In this document: piece by piece, positions 14,585 to 23,285 of the stretch
Layout: each line of letters starts with the position of its first letter
How positions within the stretch are numbered: position 1 is the first letter of the stretch
NCBI GenBank assembly: GCA_964436165.1
Contig: CAYTBY010000001.1
Coordinates: 1-64,000, forward strand
Length of the DNA: 64,000 nucleotides
Direction: 5' to 3'
Source of the DNA: 2-01-FULL-39-28 sp964436165
GTDB lineage: Bacteria > Patescibacteriota > Minisyncoccia > 2-02-FULL-40-12 > GWA2-44-9
Notes under the pieces: generated by a model
What the model was told of the DNA's origin: nothing
Seen by the model: the letters and a program-made list of their open reading frames with translations, nothing else
Database searches by the model: none
Translations under genes and position numbers: made by a program

Positions 14585-16732
14585 TTAGTGATGGCCGGCA
14601 ATTTCTTGGTGCGGGTTTTTATTGCCGTTATAGAGATAGGCACCTCGTCTATTGGAATACCAAACCATTTTCTGGTACCAATCTTCCCATGTCGGCCACG
14701 TTTGAGATCTGCGGTCGATTGTGAATTCTTGAGGTTCATGAGCTAAAGGAATTTTTTGACCCACTAAAACCGATCTATAAATACCCCAGGTATTGTAAGA
14801 AAGGCGGATACTTATATCTTCTGCCTGAAAAGGTATTTTTAGCAAATGGCGGTTGAGATTAATTGATTCTTCAAGGATTTCGATCGGAACTTCAGAGTTT
14901 GACATCGCTAGATATCTCAAGAGCTGTCCGGCTTCTTTGTAAAAATCTTCGAGTTTACCTTCCCGGCACAGCTTAATCAGGATATGTTCATCGGGCATCC
15001 AGTAGATTTTCAGCCACTCTTCCGAATATATGAATTCACCCTGCTTGCCTGCTTGAATGTCCCGGCCAGTTTGAGAGAAGAATCTGTTAATTTCTGAGAG
15101 TACCGGGAAATTGCCGTATTTTGAGAACTGATCAAAGCTGAAAAGTTCCAAGATCTGCCGATAACTAAAGCCATAAACTTCGTGGAGGATAATTATGGGA
15201 ATTTGAAGGAGTTTGCTGAAATAAAATAAGTTTACAGTCCAGCAAAGGATATATGTCTTAACCCAATCTTCGGGCGGCATAGTGTTGGTTCCAATGACGA
15301 ATTCTTGTAATTCATCAATTCCGGTATCGGAGTCATTTTTACTGCCGTGAGCATTTATAATTTTTGTTTTTACCGTTTTGAATCCGTAGCGTTCCTGATA
15401 TTCCCAATCCGCCATCTCGGTATTGCAAAGGATGGAAAGAATGTTGAACTGAATCCGATTATGCTGGCCGTTAGTAATTAATGTTGCAATTCCGTCAAAA
15501 AAGGTATCGAATGTTTCCTCGGGCATGCCGGGGATCAGGTCGGTCATGGTAAAAATTCTTTGGGCAGCTAATTCTTTTTGAATTTCATAATATTGTTCCA
15601 GCTTCATGTTATCGCGTCTCACGGCTTTAAGGGTCGGAGGATTAAGTGATTGCTGTGACATTACGGTAGCTTTGTTGAGGCCGGCTCTTTCCAGGGCTTT
15701 TAGGGCTCTAATTGTGTGGGCTTTAGGATTTTTAGAATTCTGGGTTGAGACAGCTTCGGGATAGCCGTATTTTACTTTCGATTCGGCAAAGAATTCTGCA
15801 ATTTGCTCGTCTCTTTCTTTGATGCCCCAGTTAGCATCGCAAATAAACCAGTAGGGAACTTTATGCTGTCCGCACCACATGATGTCGTTGTATATTTGTG
15901 TCATTGGAAATTCGCTCACACGATCTTCTGTCGCTCCGCCCCAATCGCAATATGTGCATGAGAAAGGACAGCCCCGGTTAGTTTCGTACATTGTGATAAA
16001 AACCTGATCCGGATTCTCTTCGATCAACTTATCAAAAACCCCAGTTGTAAAAGGAGATGGTACTTCGGCTAATTCATTGTTTTTCATCCGCTCGAGTTTG
16101 TTATTGTAACAGAAATTCCCATTTGCATCAGTATAGCTGATTGAAGGAATCAGTCTTTTATTATAGCATCCGTCGATTGCCATTTGTTCAAGAATCTTTG
16201 TGAATACTCTTTCGCCCTCGCCGTGAACGCAAATATCTATTTCCGGATGAGCCCGATGATAATCAGGGGTAAAATTTATTCGCTGACGTTTTTGTTCTTC
16301 TGCCGTCAGCTCGGTTGTCCTGTTGAGGCGGAATTGCTTCTTACTGTCCGGAACTTGCGGTCCTCCAAAAACAAGAATTCCATTCGGATTCCTTTTTTTA
16401 TATTCCTGCCCCAAGACTAAGGAGTGCTGTTCTCCCCAGGTGTAATTTCCTACGCCAAGTATGTCGCATTCACTTAATTTTTCACATATCTCATCAATCT
16501 CTCTCCGGTTCTTCGGGAACTTGTAAATTATTTCTTTGAATTCAAGATCGTCGGGATATGGAAAGTGCCGTTTCGCGTATGCCTGGATTAAACCAGCGGC
16601 AAAGGGAAAATAATATTGTCCGGAAAAAGACGTATTTAACTGTATTTGGCCGATCCTTATTTGCCCGTTAGGTTTCGGCACAATTCTAGGGGGATTTTCG
16701 GTCACCGTTTTGAGAGGAATTATAGATCCCAT
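14585..16732 (-). CDS. Cobalamin-type radical SAM protein (copy 1)
   Basis: A 715-residue protein. Residues 25-180 form a Rossmann-like domain of the B12-binding radical SAM class, with VFGGPQVP (121-128) but no DxHxxG. NRGCPFSCTYCDWG holds the Fe-S cysteines C255, C259 and C262. The C-terminal 200 residues have no familiar motif. It is a close paralog of the 23284-25356 product. Such enzymes perform methyl transfer, epimerisation or other radical chemistry. In this sugar locus, C-methylation or rearrangement of a nucleotide sugar is plausible but unproven. It has its own promoter and terminator. Confidence 0.8.
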   Translation of the reverse strand: MGSIIPLKTVTENPPRIVPKPNGQIRIGQIQLNTSFSGQYYFPFAAGLIQAYAKRHFPYPDDLEFKEIIYKFPKNRREIDEICEKLSECDILGVGNYTWGEQHSLVLGQEYKKRNPNGILVFGGPQVPDSKKQFRLNRTTELTAEEQKRQRINFTPDYHRAHPEIDICVHGEGERVFTKILEQMAIDGCYNKRLIPSISYTDANGNFCYNNKLERMKNNELAEVPSPFTTGVFDKLIEENPDQVFITMYETNRGCPFSCTYCDWGGATEDRVSEFPMTQIYNDIMWCGQHKVPYWFICDANWGIKERDEQIAEFFAESKVKYGYPEAVSTQNSKNPKAHTIRALKALERAGLNKATVMSQQSLNPPTLKAVRRDNMKLEQYYEIQKELAAQRIFTMTDLIPGMPEETFDTFFDGIATLITNGQHNRIQFNILSILCNTEMADWEYQERYGFKTVKTKIINAHGSKNDSDTGIDELQEFVIGTNTMPPEDWVKTYILCWTVNLFYFSKLLQIPIIILHEVYGFSYRQILELFSFDQFSKYGNFPVLSEINRFFSQTGRDIQAGKQGEFIYSEEWLKIYWMPDEHILIKLCREGKLEDFYKEAGQLLRYLAMSNSEVPIEILEESINLNRHLLKIPFQAEDISIRLSYNTWGIYRSVLVGQKIPLAHEPQEFTIDRRSQTWPTWEDWYQKMVWYSNRRGAYLYNGNKNPHQEIAGHH

Positions 16733-16743
16733 TTTTCCCTTAA

Positions 16744-16757
16744 TTTTAAAGTTCTTG
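16744..16757 (-). promoter_or_regulatory. 5'-leader motif AAGAACTTTRAAAA, copy 1
   Basis: The minus strand reads AAGAACTTTAAAA about seven bases after the -10 box, at the predicted transcript start. The same motif sits at the same position at 18646 and 27611. Confidence 0.5.
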
Positions 16758-16761
16758 TCGT

Positions 16762-16790
16762 GTTATACCTTAAACTTCAAGTTTTGGCAA
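16762..16790 (-). promoter_or_regulatory. Predicted promoter for radical SAM copy 1
   Basis: TTGCCA (16785-16790), 17-base spacer, TATAAC (16762-16767), minus strand. Confidence 0.6.
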
Positions 16791-16793
16791 ATT

Positions 16794-16826
16794 AACCCCC
16801 ACACTCATACATGAGTGTGTGGGGTT
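16794..16826. repeat. AACCCCCACACTCAT hairpin
   Basis: AACCCCCACACTCAT, a two-base loop, then the inverse with one extra T. The same end sequence bounds the 80-bp element at 46338-46417. It lies between a terminator and the radical SAM promoter. Confidence 0.6.
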
Positions 16827-16853
16827 AAAAAGCCCCACCTATTTAGCGGGGCT
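16825..16853 (-). terminator. Intrinsic terminator after the aldo/keto reductase
   Basis: Minus-strand AGCCCC...GGGGCT stem followed by TTTTT, downstream of the 16885-17835 gene. Confidence 0.75.
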
Positions 16854-16884
16854 TGGTTTAGAAGCCGTCTGAGAAGTCCATATT

Positions 16885-17835
16885 CTACTTAACAAAAAAC
16901 TCATTATTGTCTTTGTATATTTTACGGATTTGTTCCACCGTCCCTTGGCTTAGAGGCGGTAAATTTGAGACAACAGTATTTTCTAAAACATCACTTACCG
17001 TAAGCAGGCCGGGGATGACAGTGCTTACTCCGTCAGCACTTAAGCAATAACGCAAGGCCAACATGGCTAACGGATGTTCTGGGTCAACTTCTGATAGTAA
17101 CCGAGCGGCTTTTTGCCAGGACTCCCTCTGTTTCATCGGCCAAACCGATCTGTGGTCCTGCGGACCAAAGTTCAGATCCATAGTTTTTCCATTATCGGTA
17201 AGAAAGCCGAAATTTAAGGGCGTGCGTGCAATAATTCCTACGCCTTGATTCCTAGCCTTTTCTATGAGGCCGTTATCAATCGCTCTCTGGTCAATCATGC
17301 TTAGGTTGGCCTGGATAGAAGCAAATAGGCTGTATTTTAGCGCTAGAAGACCCTGATTAGGATGTTTAACCGAAACACCGAAAGCTTTGACCAGTCCTCG
17401 GGTTTTTAATTCCAGCAAGGCGTCAACGATGTCGTCCATGGGCAAATTTTGAATGTCCGGATTATGAAGCTGGTAAAGATCGACATAACCTGTTCCTAGA
17501 TTCTCCAGACTTCTTTGAAGGGTGGCGGTAATATTTTGTCTCGAAAAATTTTGGGGAGTGTGGTGTTCCAGAAATCCAACCTTGGTGCCGATGACTACTT
17601 GGCCGCGGCAGTGCCTAAAGGTCTTTCCAATGAGGTTTTCGCTATGGCCATAGACTCCGGCAGTATCGTAGTAAGTTACTCCCTGATCAAACGCCTTTTC
17701 CAGGGTTTTTTGAGATTCGTTGTCGTCGGTCGGTCCGTAAGAGGTAGGACCGGGAGTTACACCGCCGATGCCCCAACCGCCAAATCCGATTTCTGATACC
17801 ATAATCCCGGTTGATCCGAAAGGACGATATTTCAT
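16885..17835 (-). CDS. Aldo/keto reductase
   Basis: A 316-residue NAD(P)H-dependent (alpha/beta)8 reductase. The catalytic tetrad is present: Asp57, Tyr62 (in DTAGVYGHSE), Lys85 and His124 (YQLHNPD). It reduces a carbonyl to an alcohol and lies in an operon with an upstream SDR, overlapping it by four bases. A keto-sugar or its breakdown product is a reasonable substrate given the surroundings. Related proteins include L-fucose and galactose dehydrogenases, so dehydrogenation in the opposite direction is also possible. Confidence 0.88.
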   Translation of the reverse strand: MKYRPFGSTGIMVSEIGFGGWGIGGVTPGPTSYGPTDDNESQKTLEKAFDQGVTYYDTAGVYGHSENLIGKTFRHCRGQVVIGTKVGFLEHHTPQNFSRQNITATLQRSLENLGTGYVDLYQLHNPDIQNLPMDDIVDALLELKTRGLVKAFGVSVKHPNQGLLALKYSLFASIQANLSMIDQRAIDNGLIEKARNQGVGIIARTPLNFGFLTDNGKTMDLNFGPQDHRSVWPMKQRESWQKAARLLSEVDPEHPLAMLALRYCLSADGVSTVIPGLLTVSDVLENTVVSNLPPLSQGTVEQIRKIYKDNNEFFVK

Positions 17836-18635
17836 GCGATTCTCGCTTTGGAATTTCCACCATCAAGTAAAATCCATTGTCCGGTAACAAAGTTAGCTTG
17901 TTTGGAAGCAAGGAAAACCGTCCAGTTTGCGGCATCTTCCTCCGTGCCCTGTCTGCCCATTGGAATTTTACTCACGACTTCTTTCGTCATGATCTCGCGC
18001 GCTTCCGCAACCGAGATATTCTTAGTTTGCGCCCGATCCCTGACGTCTCTCTCCCAGGTATCACAAGTTAATGAGTGGGGTGCAATTGCATTGACACAGA
18101 TGCCCTTGGGCGCAAGTTCGTTGGACCAACGTTTATTTAAGAAATCCATAGCCGATTTAGCGGCGCCGTAGTGAGGATTGTTCCAGCCTGGTTCGCGGGT
18201 GCATTTTGTGCTGACATTTATAATTCTTGCTTGATCAGATTTTTCTAAGAGTGGGATGCTAAATTCAGTGAACCACTGCATACTCAGAGTATTTAATTTA
18301 TACATATTGATCCATTGTTCTTCGGTAAGGCCATAAAGCTGAAGTGGTTTTTCGGTACCGCCACCGATGTTGTTCACGAGGATATCGAGTTTGTCGATGT
18401 TGCCCAGGAATCCTCGAACCTCTTCACGGTTTGTTCCATCAACACACTTGGAATGAACACTGCCTTCGAAGCCCATGGCAGCAATTTCTTTATGGGTTCT
18501 CTTAAGTTTTTCAAGCCCCCTGGCGCATAAAATTATATCGCAGCCCTCTTTAGCTAAAGCGATTGCGCATGTCTTGCCTATACTTTGGCTTGAGCCGGTA
18601 ATAAGAGCTGTCCTACCTTTTAGTCCAAGATCCAT
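17832..18635 (-). CDS. Short-chain dehydrogenase/reductase (classical SDR)
   Basis: A 267-residue classical SDR: TGSSQSIG (13-20) for the cofactor, NNIGG (88-92), Ser142, and YGAAK with Tyr156 and Lys160. It ends with the family's VTGQWILLDGG. FabG-like enzymes of this length oxidise or reduce hydroxyl/keto groups on small molecules. It is coupled to the downstream aldo/keto reductase by a four-base overlap, suggesting two successive redox steps on one substrate. Its promoter directly abuts a palindromic repeat at 18696. Confidence 0.88.
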   Translation of the reverse strand: MDLGLKGRTALITGSSQSIGKTCAIALAKEGCDIILCARGLEKLKRTHKEIAAMGFEGSVHSKCVDGTNREEVRGFLGNIDKLDILVNNIGGGTEKPLQLYGLTEEQWINMYKLNTLSMQWFTEFSIPLLEKSDQARIINVSTKCTREPGWNNPHYGAAKSAMDFLNKRWSNELAPKGICVNAIAPHSLTCDTWERDVRDRAQTKNISVAEAREIMTKEVVSKIPMGRQGTEEDAANWTVFLASKQANFVTGQWILLDGGNSKARIA

Positions 18636-18645
18636 TTTTCCCCTC

Positions 18646-18659
18646 TTTTCAAAGTTCTT
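18646..18659 (-). promoter_or_regulatory. 5'-leader motif AAGAACTTTRAAAA, copy 2
   Basis: The minus strand reads AAGAACTTTGAAAA seven bases after the -10 hexamer and 11 bases before the SDR ATG. Confidence 0.55.
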
Positions 18660-18666
18660 GGCGCGT

Positions 18667-18695
18667 ATTGTATTTTATTTATTACAATATGTCAA
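18667..18695 (-). promoter_or_regulatory. Predicted sigma70-type promoter for the SDR-AKR operon
   Basis: TTGACA (18690-18695), 17-base spacer, TACAAT (18667-18672), minus strand. The -35 box touches the end of the palindromic repeat. Confidence 0.75.
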
Positions 18696-18775
18696 TCCCG
18701 TTAGAGGTCCGGCCTGCCTGAAAGGCATGGCCGGCAGACGATCCGTCAAAGGCGGACGTCTTACCTCTAACGGGA
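18696..18775. repeat. ORF-preserving palindromic element, intergenic copy
   Basis: Same TCCCGTTAGAGGT / ACCTCTAACGGGA ends as the copy at 6226, 80 bp long. The minus strand stays open in the same frame and encodes PVRGKT, then AGHA, then AGRTSNG, as in the in-gene copy. The central hairpin differs by paired changes and three extra bases. Confidence 0.8.
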
Positions 18776-18785
18776 TCAAGTAAAA

Positions 18786-18803
18786 AAGGCCCTTTCAGGC
18801 CTT
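18786..18803 (-). terminator. Intrinsic terminator after the transketolase pair
   Basis: Minus-strand AAGGCC-TGAAAG-GGCCTT stem running into TTTTTT. It overlaps the last codons of the 18795 gene. Confidence 0.65.
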
Positions 18804-19727
18804 TCGATATAAATCCATAATTTGTTGAGCTACTGCTTCCGCATTTAATTTATAACAGCCCAGCATGTATTGATGGCTACCGGTGCGGTGATTGTATTCG
18901 TCAGGAATGCCCAGGCATCTGAAAAGCGGTTTTTTCTTGTAGTCATATTCACAAATAATCCTAGCGATACTTTCTCCTAGTCCACCGATGACATTGTGTT
19001 CTTCTAAGACAAATATCATATTTCTTGTTCGAACCGATTTTTCAATAAGCTCCTTGTCCAGCGGCTTTATTGTATGAATATTTATTACTTCTGTGCTAAT
19101 TCCATGCTGTTCAAGAATATCACTGGCAGAAACAGCTTCTCTGACCATTGTGCCTGTAGCAAAGATTGTTATATTTTCTCCATGTTTAACAACTAATCCT
19201 TTACCGATTTCGAGACTATATTCTTTTTCGGCATTCGGTTCTCCGCCCTTGCCGATTCGCAGGTAGGCAGGATGAGATGCGGTCAGAATGTATTTCGTGA
19301 TTAACCGTGCTTCAAGCGGGTTCGAGGGGGAGTATATATGCATGTTTGGCAATGCTTTCATTGCGGCAATATCTTCAATGGCATGATGAGTGCAACCGCA
19401 AGTCGAATAAGCATAACCGGCGGCTACTCCGATAACCACAACCCCGACATTTTGATAACAGACATCTACTTTAATCTGTTCAAGACATCGCAGTGTGGCA
19501 AATGGGGCAATGGAATAAACAAAAACTCTATTTCCAGAAAGGGCAAGACCGGCGGCAATACTAATCATATTCTGTTCAGCGATGCCGACGTTTACATACT
19601 GATATTTATCTTGCAAGTTTTTTCTGAAATCATCCAAGTGAGCATGACCCAGGTCGCCAGTTAAAAATACAATCTTGGGATCGGCAAGCGCGGCTTGGTA
19701 GATTGTCTTTATTACTTCAAATCTCAT
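18795..19727 (-). CDS. Transketolase, C-terminal (pyrimidine-binding and C-terminal) subunit
   Basis: A 310-residue half-transketolase. NVGIAEQNMISIAAGLA carries the catalytic Glu that activates thiamine diphosphate, and the C-terminal Rossmann-like domain follows. It pairs with the N-terminal half encoded immediately upstream, overlapping by four bases. Split transketolases are common in archaea and in some secondary sugar pathways. Here the pair could move a two-carbon ketol unit between sugar phosphates, or onto a nucleotide-linked ketosugar. Its place in the glycan locus favours the special role, though supply of sedoheptulose-7-phosphate for the heptose genes is equally possible. Confidence 0.88.
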   Translation of the reverse strand: MRFEVIKTIYQAALADPKIVFLTGDLGHAHLDDFRKNLQDKYQYVNVGIAEQNMISIAAGLALSGNRVFVYSIAPFATLRCLEQIKVDVCYQNVGVVVIGVAAGYAYSTCGCTHHAIEDIAAMKALPNMHIYSPSNPLEARLITKYILTASHPAYLRIGKGGEPNAEKEYSLEIGKGLVVKHGENITIFATGTMVREAVSASDILEQHGISTEVINIHTIKPLDKELIEKSVRTRNMIFVLEEHNVIGGLGESIARIICEYDYKKKPLFRCLGIPDEYNHRTGSHQYMLGCYKLNAEAVAQQIMDLYRKA

Positions 19728-20539
19728 TGGACACCCCCATTCAACTCTTTTTTAGCCCTCTCGTATTCTTCCGGGCTTGGGCATTTGCCATGCCAGATAT
19801 AATCGTCTTCCATGAATGGGACACCCTTACCCTTTATTGTCTGGGCAATTATCGCCAGAGGATTTCTCTCTCTATCCAAAGCCTCTTTTATCTGGGGGAA
19901 AGAGTGGCCGTCTATTTTTTTTACTTGCCAGCCAAAACTCTCGAACTTTTTATCTAGCGGTTCTATGCTTAGAATCTTATCTGTCTGTCCTAGCGTCTCA
20001 AGATTATTATTATCAATAATCAAGACAAGATTGCTAAGTTTATGGAATCCGGCGAACATTAACGCTTCCCAGTTTGAACCTTCCTGAAGCTCGCCATCGC
20101 CCGCAAGAACAAATACTCTTGATGACTTTCCGGCTTTCTTGGCGGCTAAAGCCATGCCAATACCAACCGATAAGCCATGGCCAAGGGAGCCATTGGTTGT
20201 TTCAACTCCGGGCAAAGCACCACGGGTATTGTGGTCACCGATCGGAGTGCCGTCGCTGCCATATTCCCTCAGTTTCTCCAATGGAAAATAACCCCTCATT
20301 GCCAAAATCGCATACAATGCCACACAAGCGTGGCCTTTGCTTAAAATAAATTTATCCCTGTCTTCCCAATTAGGATTTGAAGGATTGATTTTCATGAGGT
20401 CTCCGAAATATAGCGCAGTTAATATGTCGACTATAGAAAGAGCGCAGCCAAGATGGGACGACTTAGCTTCAAATATCATGTCCAGTATCAGATGTCGGGC
20501 CGTTCTTGCCTGTTTGGTCAGGTAGGTATTATTTGTCAT
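19724..20539 (-). CDS. Transketolase, N-terminal (TPP-binding) subunit
   Basis: Start taken at the ATG 20537-20539, preceded by AAGGGG; 271 residues. GDGELQEGSNWEAL...IIDNNN is the thiamine-diphosphate/Mg motif (GDG...NN), and HLGCALSIVDIL matches the transketolase opening. It forms a complex with the 18795-19727 product. A longer open frame extends 31 codons upstream, but those residues are not family-like and lack a ribosome site. Confidence 0.88.
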   Translation of the reverse strand: MTNNTYLTKQARTARHLILDMIFEAKSSHLGCALSIVDILTALYFGDLMKINPSNPNWEDRDKFILSKGHACVALYAILAMRGYFPLEKLREYGSDGTPIGDHNTRGALPGVETTNGSLGHGLSVGIGMALAAKKAGKSSRVFVLAGDGELQEGSNWEALMFAGFHKLSNLVLIIDNNNLETLGQTDKILSIEPLDKKFESFGWQVKKIDGHSFPQIKEALDRERNPLAIIAQTIKGKGVPFMEDDYIWHGKCPSPEEYERAKKELNGGVQ

Positions 20540-20611
20540 TTTACCCCTTGTTTTTTTAACGAACATGTTTAGAAGACTATACAACCATATTTTTATCCAG
20601 TCAATGAGCGG

Positions 20612-20753
20612 AGTTGACCCCGCACTTATCAAGCTTTGGCGGTTTGATATTTCTTGATGATGATGGTTTATAAATTATTATGATTCTATTAGTAATTATT
20701 TGTTTAGCTTATGACCGCGAGGAAATATAAGCTCGATAAGTGACGGGGTTGAT
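20612..20753. repeat. 142-bp element with 25-bp imperfect inverted ends
   Basis: Left end AGTTGACCCCGCACTTATC and right end GATAAGTGACGGGGTTGAT pair with a few mismatches and one gap. The interior is AT-rich and codes for nothing. It fills the gap between the divergent transketolase and methyltransferase genes. Confidence 0.5.
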
Positions 20754-20808
20754 TCTTGGCTTTAATTTGATACCATAACCCAAGTCCTATTAAGAAAGGA
20801 GTTGGTAG

Positions 20809-21507
20809 GTGGAGAAAATTTCATACAAAACAGTTAGTTATAAAAACATAAAAGTAAATTATTTGCCTGAACTTGAGGGCGGAGGCAGGGGATTTGGGCA
20901 AGAGTATATTCGTGTTATTAGGGAAAAAGTTGGAAAAGTTGACCATGTTTTTGAATTTTGCGCCGGGCCGGGATTTATAGGTTTTTCTTTACTGGCGCAG
21001 GGGCTTTGTAATAGATTGACATTAGCGGATATTAACCCGGAAGCGGTAGGGGCCTGTCAAAAAACCATAGAGGATAACGACCTTGAAGACAGAGTCTCTG
21101 TTTACTTGTCTGATTGTCTAGACTCAATTCCTGTATCGGAAAAATGGGATTTAGTGGTAAGTAATCCCCCTCATTTTTGGACCGGATCAGAGGAAGTTCA
21201 TAAACAGGATATTCGTACGTATGATATTGATTTTAGAGTTCATAGAAAATTTTACCAGGATATTAAGAAATTTCTTAAACCCGATGGCTCGGTTATAATT
21301 CAAGAAAATGGAAATGTTAACCGGCCAGGCTTTACAAGGCTTGAAGATTTTACTTCTATGATCGGGGAAGGAGGTCTGGAAATTGTGGAAGTTTTTTACG
21401 CCAGAGTTATGTCTGTTGAAGAGTGTCTTGGCGGAGGAGGAAGGATGGGGATGGATACTCAACAATCCCAGTTCTATTTTATTTGGAGCAAAATAAAAAC
21501 CGCCTAA
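20809..21507 (+). CDS. HemK-like SAM-dependent methyltransferase
   Basis: GTG start preceded by AAAGGAG; 232 residues. FEFCAGPGFIGFSLL is the SAM-binding motif I, LTLADINPEAV the acidic loop, and VSNPPHFW an NPPY-type motif usual in N-methyltransferases acting on amide or amino nitrogen (HemK/PrmC and small N6 enzymes). It is the only plus-strand gene in 9-33 kb and ends in a bidirectional terminator, so it is an independent unit. The substrate is unknown; modification of a protein or small molecule is as likely as sugar modification. Confidence 0.75.
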   Translation: MEKISYKTVSYKNIKVNYLPELEGGGRGFGQEYIRVIREKVGKVDHVFEFCAGPGFIGFSLLAQGLCNRLTLADINPEAVGACQKTIEDNDLEDRVSVYLSDCLDSIPVSEKWDLVVSNPPHFWTGSEEVHKQDIRTYDIDFRVHRKFYQDIKKFLKPDGSVIIQENGNVNRPGFTRLEDFTSMIGEGGLEIVEVFYARVMSVEECLGGGGRMGMDTQQSQFYFIWSKIKTA

Positions 21508-21520
21508 ACATGGCGGTTTT
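21496..21520. terminator. Bidirectional intrinsic terminator
   Basis: AAAACCGCC-TAAACAT-GGCGGTTTT serves the methyltransferase on the plus strand and the convergent 21519-22457 gene on the minus strand. Confidence 0.85.
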
Positions 21521-22457
21521 AACTTAAAACAGTTTTTCGTGATATTTCAGAAATGCCCCAAGATTTGTGCGGATCCGCATTTTCTAGCGTGATCGGGTCG
21601 TTAATTGACGACTTAAACGTGATTAATTCTTCTCTGCCGATGTGGCAGAACCTATCATAACTTAACCGAGGATGGGTGGGATGATACAGTTCGCCGCCCC
21701 CGATATTCGCAAAAGAAAGATGGTCAATTGATACGCGCGGTCCGGCGTTCTCCTTAAGGTTTGATTTATGTATTACAGAAATGTCGGAAAGATATGTAAA
21801 ACCAGGTTCAGAGGATTCAAAAACAGGAATCGGGTCGTAGTAGCTAAAATATTCAGCCCCATCGAGAAACTTCAAAATCTTTAGCCACCTATCGGAAAAG
21901 TTATCCGGTGGTGCATAGTAAGCGCAATTATTATCTTTAGTATCGCCGAAAATAGGCGTAATCGTATTCATACTATGAGGCGACTCACCTAGCCAGGCAT
22001 CAGAATGGGGATTTTCTGTTGAATAAGTTTTTGCCGAATTCTCACTGTTTGCCCATTTGCTTTTCGTCCACTCATCCTTGTGCCGGATAGTAGTTAGGGC
22101 GTAAAAACTGGCTATTAAACCGGTGAAGTTAAAACTCCTCATTATATCCCCGTAAGCTCTGTGAATCATATTATATTCTAGAGTCAATTCGCGTTTAGGC
22201 AAAAGACAGCCATTATTGTTCTTGTTTTTTAACTCTGCTGATCTTTTGCTGAATTCGGCCATAATATCAGATTCAGCGGTAAGTACTTTTCTGCTTGGCA
22301 AGCATCGAGACATATAAAGCGCCACCGCACATCTTAAGGAATCAAATAGGTCGGGCTGTATTTTTAGTTTAAGAATAAGCGGCGAAGGTCTTGCGCAGTC
22401 CGTTCTCGAAGCTAATTCGTCAAATCTGGCAATGCGTTTTTTGAGGTCTTCGGTCAT
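21519..22457 (-). CDS. Putative iron-dependent (HxD...H) dioxygenase-like protein
   Basis: Start set at the ATG 22455-22457 after GGGAGG; 312 residues. The middle contains HSDAWLGESPHSMNTITPIFG, resembling the HxD-W-G-x-SP segment I recall from StrG-like and phytanoyl-CoA-type Fe(II) oxygenases. A later HPTHPRLSYDRF could supply a distal His. No membrane segment. It is coupled (ATGA overlap) to the 191-residue orphan upstream. If an oxygenase, it would hydroxylate or oxidise a sugar or lipid in this locus. The family call is tentative. Confidence 0.45.
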   Translation of the reverse strand: MTEDLKKRIARFDELASRTDCARPSPLILKLKIQPDLFDSLRCAVALYMSRCLPSRKVLTAESDIMAEFSKRSAELKNKNNNGCLLPKRELTLEYNMIHRAYGDIMRSFNFTGLIASFYALTTIRHKDEWTKSKWANSENSAKTYSTENPHSDAWLGESPHSMNTITPIFGDTKDNNCAYYAPPDNFSDRWLKILKFLDGAEYFSYYDPIPVFESSEPGFTYLSDISVIHKSNLKENAGPRVSIDHLSFANIGGGELYHPTHPRLSYDRFCHIGREELITFKSSINDPITLENADPHKSWGISEISRKTVLS

Positions 22458-23029
22458 TTTTCCTCCCATGAGATTGCTTCACGAGTTCGGAGACTGTCGT
22501 CTGTTTCCTCCGGATCATGTCTAAAAATATATAACTGACCATCGCGGGTATCAAAGTAAACGGCTGGAACATATCCCCTAAAATCCCGAGTGGCATCACA
22601 GCGAGTAATATTTACAACATCCAGGTATTGACCGTCTGTCATCCAGGTAAACCACCTGCCCAACAAGAGGCGTTCAATTAGCGTACTCCCATTGATGCCA
22701 TCGGATTGGATATGGTTAGCTGATTTGTTTTTATATTTTTCCTCCGGCTCAACCCCATCACGAAACCAGGTTGTATAGGTGCCTTTGTCAGCCGACCTAA
22801 CCGATTTAGTAATTAAGTCTATATTATCATTCGTCCATCGCCAGACTGGGCATATGTCAGAGTAGCTGCAGATGATTTGTTCAATCGTCAATGATTGGGG
22901 CATAACTACTCCCCAGCGAAAATCTGGGTGAGTTTTTGGAATTTTGATTGTGTCTTGAGCCGGCAAGCCTATCTTAAAAACTTCCCATAAAAATTTAGTC
23001 TGATTATCAAGGAATATTTCGATGTCCAA
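22454..23029 (-). CDS. Uncharacterised 191-residue protein
   Basis: I do not recognise this family. It is soluble, Trp- and Asp-rich, with the blocks YTTWFRDGVEPEE, STLIERLLLGRW and DVVNITRCD. It has no signal peptide or membrane segment. Its stop overlaps the start of the HxD oxygenase-like gene by four bases, so the two are very likely co-translated partners. It begins a two-gene operon just downstream of a MITE-like element. Confidence 0.7.
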   Translation of the reverse strand: MDIEIFLDNQTKFLWEVFKIGLPAQDTIKIPKTHPDFRWGVVMPQSLTIEQIICSYSDICPVWRWTNDNIDLITKSVRSADKGTYTTWFRDGVEPEEKYKNKSANHIQSDGINGSTLIERLLLGRWFTWMTDGQYLDVVNITRCDATRDFRGYVPAVYFDTRDGQLYIFRHDPEETDDSLRTREAISWEEK

Positions 23030-23091
23030 GACCCCCTCACTTTGTTAATGTTCTATCCTCAATAGTATGAGCTTTATTTTAAAAGTCAAAT

Positions 23092-23254
23092 TAGGACTTA
23101 CGCGCTTGGGCTTTAAGAGCCCCAAAGCCAGCAAGCCCTAAAGGGTTTGGCCAATTTCTTCGTTAAAATCTCCGCTTAATCCTCGCCATACTTCTAGTAT
23201 GGCTCGGCTTAATGCTCGATTTTGCCTCGAACTTGGCCAAACGCGTAAGTCCTA
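23092..23254. mobile_element. TAGGACTTACGCG folded MITE-like element, inverted copy
   Basis: 163 bp with TAGGACTTACGCG at one end and its exact inverse at the other. It aligns in reverse orientation with the copies at 27706 and 56227, including AGGCAAAAT, ATTTTAACGA and the GGCTT/AAGCC hairpin. The inner stem reads TTTGGCCAA/TTGGCCAAA where the other copies have TTTGCCCAA/TTGGGCAAA, a compensatory change. No target duplication is visible. Confidence 0.75.
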
Positions 23255-23261
23255 CTTCTAA

Positions 23262-23285
23262 TTAAAAATCCCCGTATAGGGGATT
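23262..23285 (-). terminator. Intrinsic terminator after radical SAM copy 2
   Basis: AATCCCC-GTATA-GGGGATT stem followed on the minus strand by TTTTTA; it overlaps the stop codon region of the 23284 gene. Confidence 0.8.

Noticed and set aside
18475..18783. A plus-strand gene spanning the palindromic repeat at 18696
   Set aside because: It is the antisense of an SDR extended by the repeat, with no protein features of its own.
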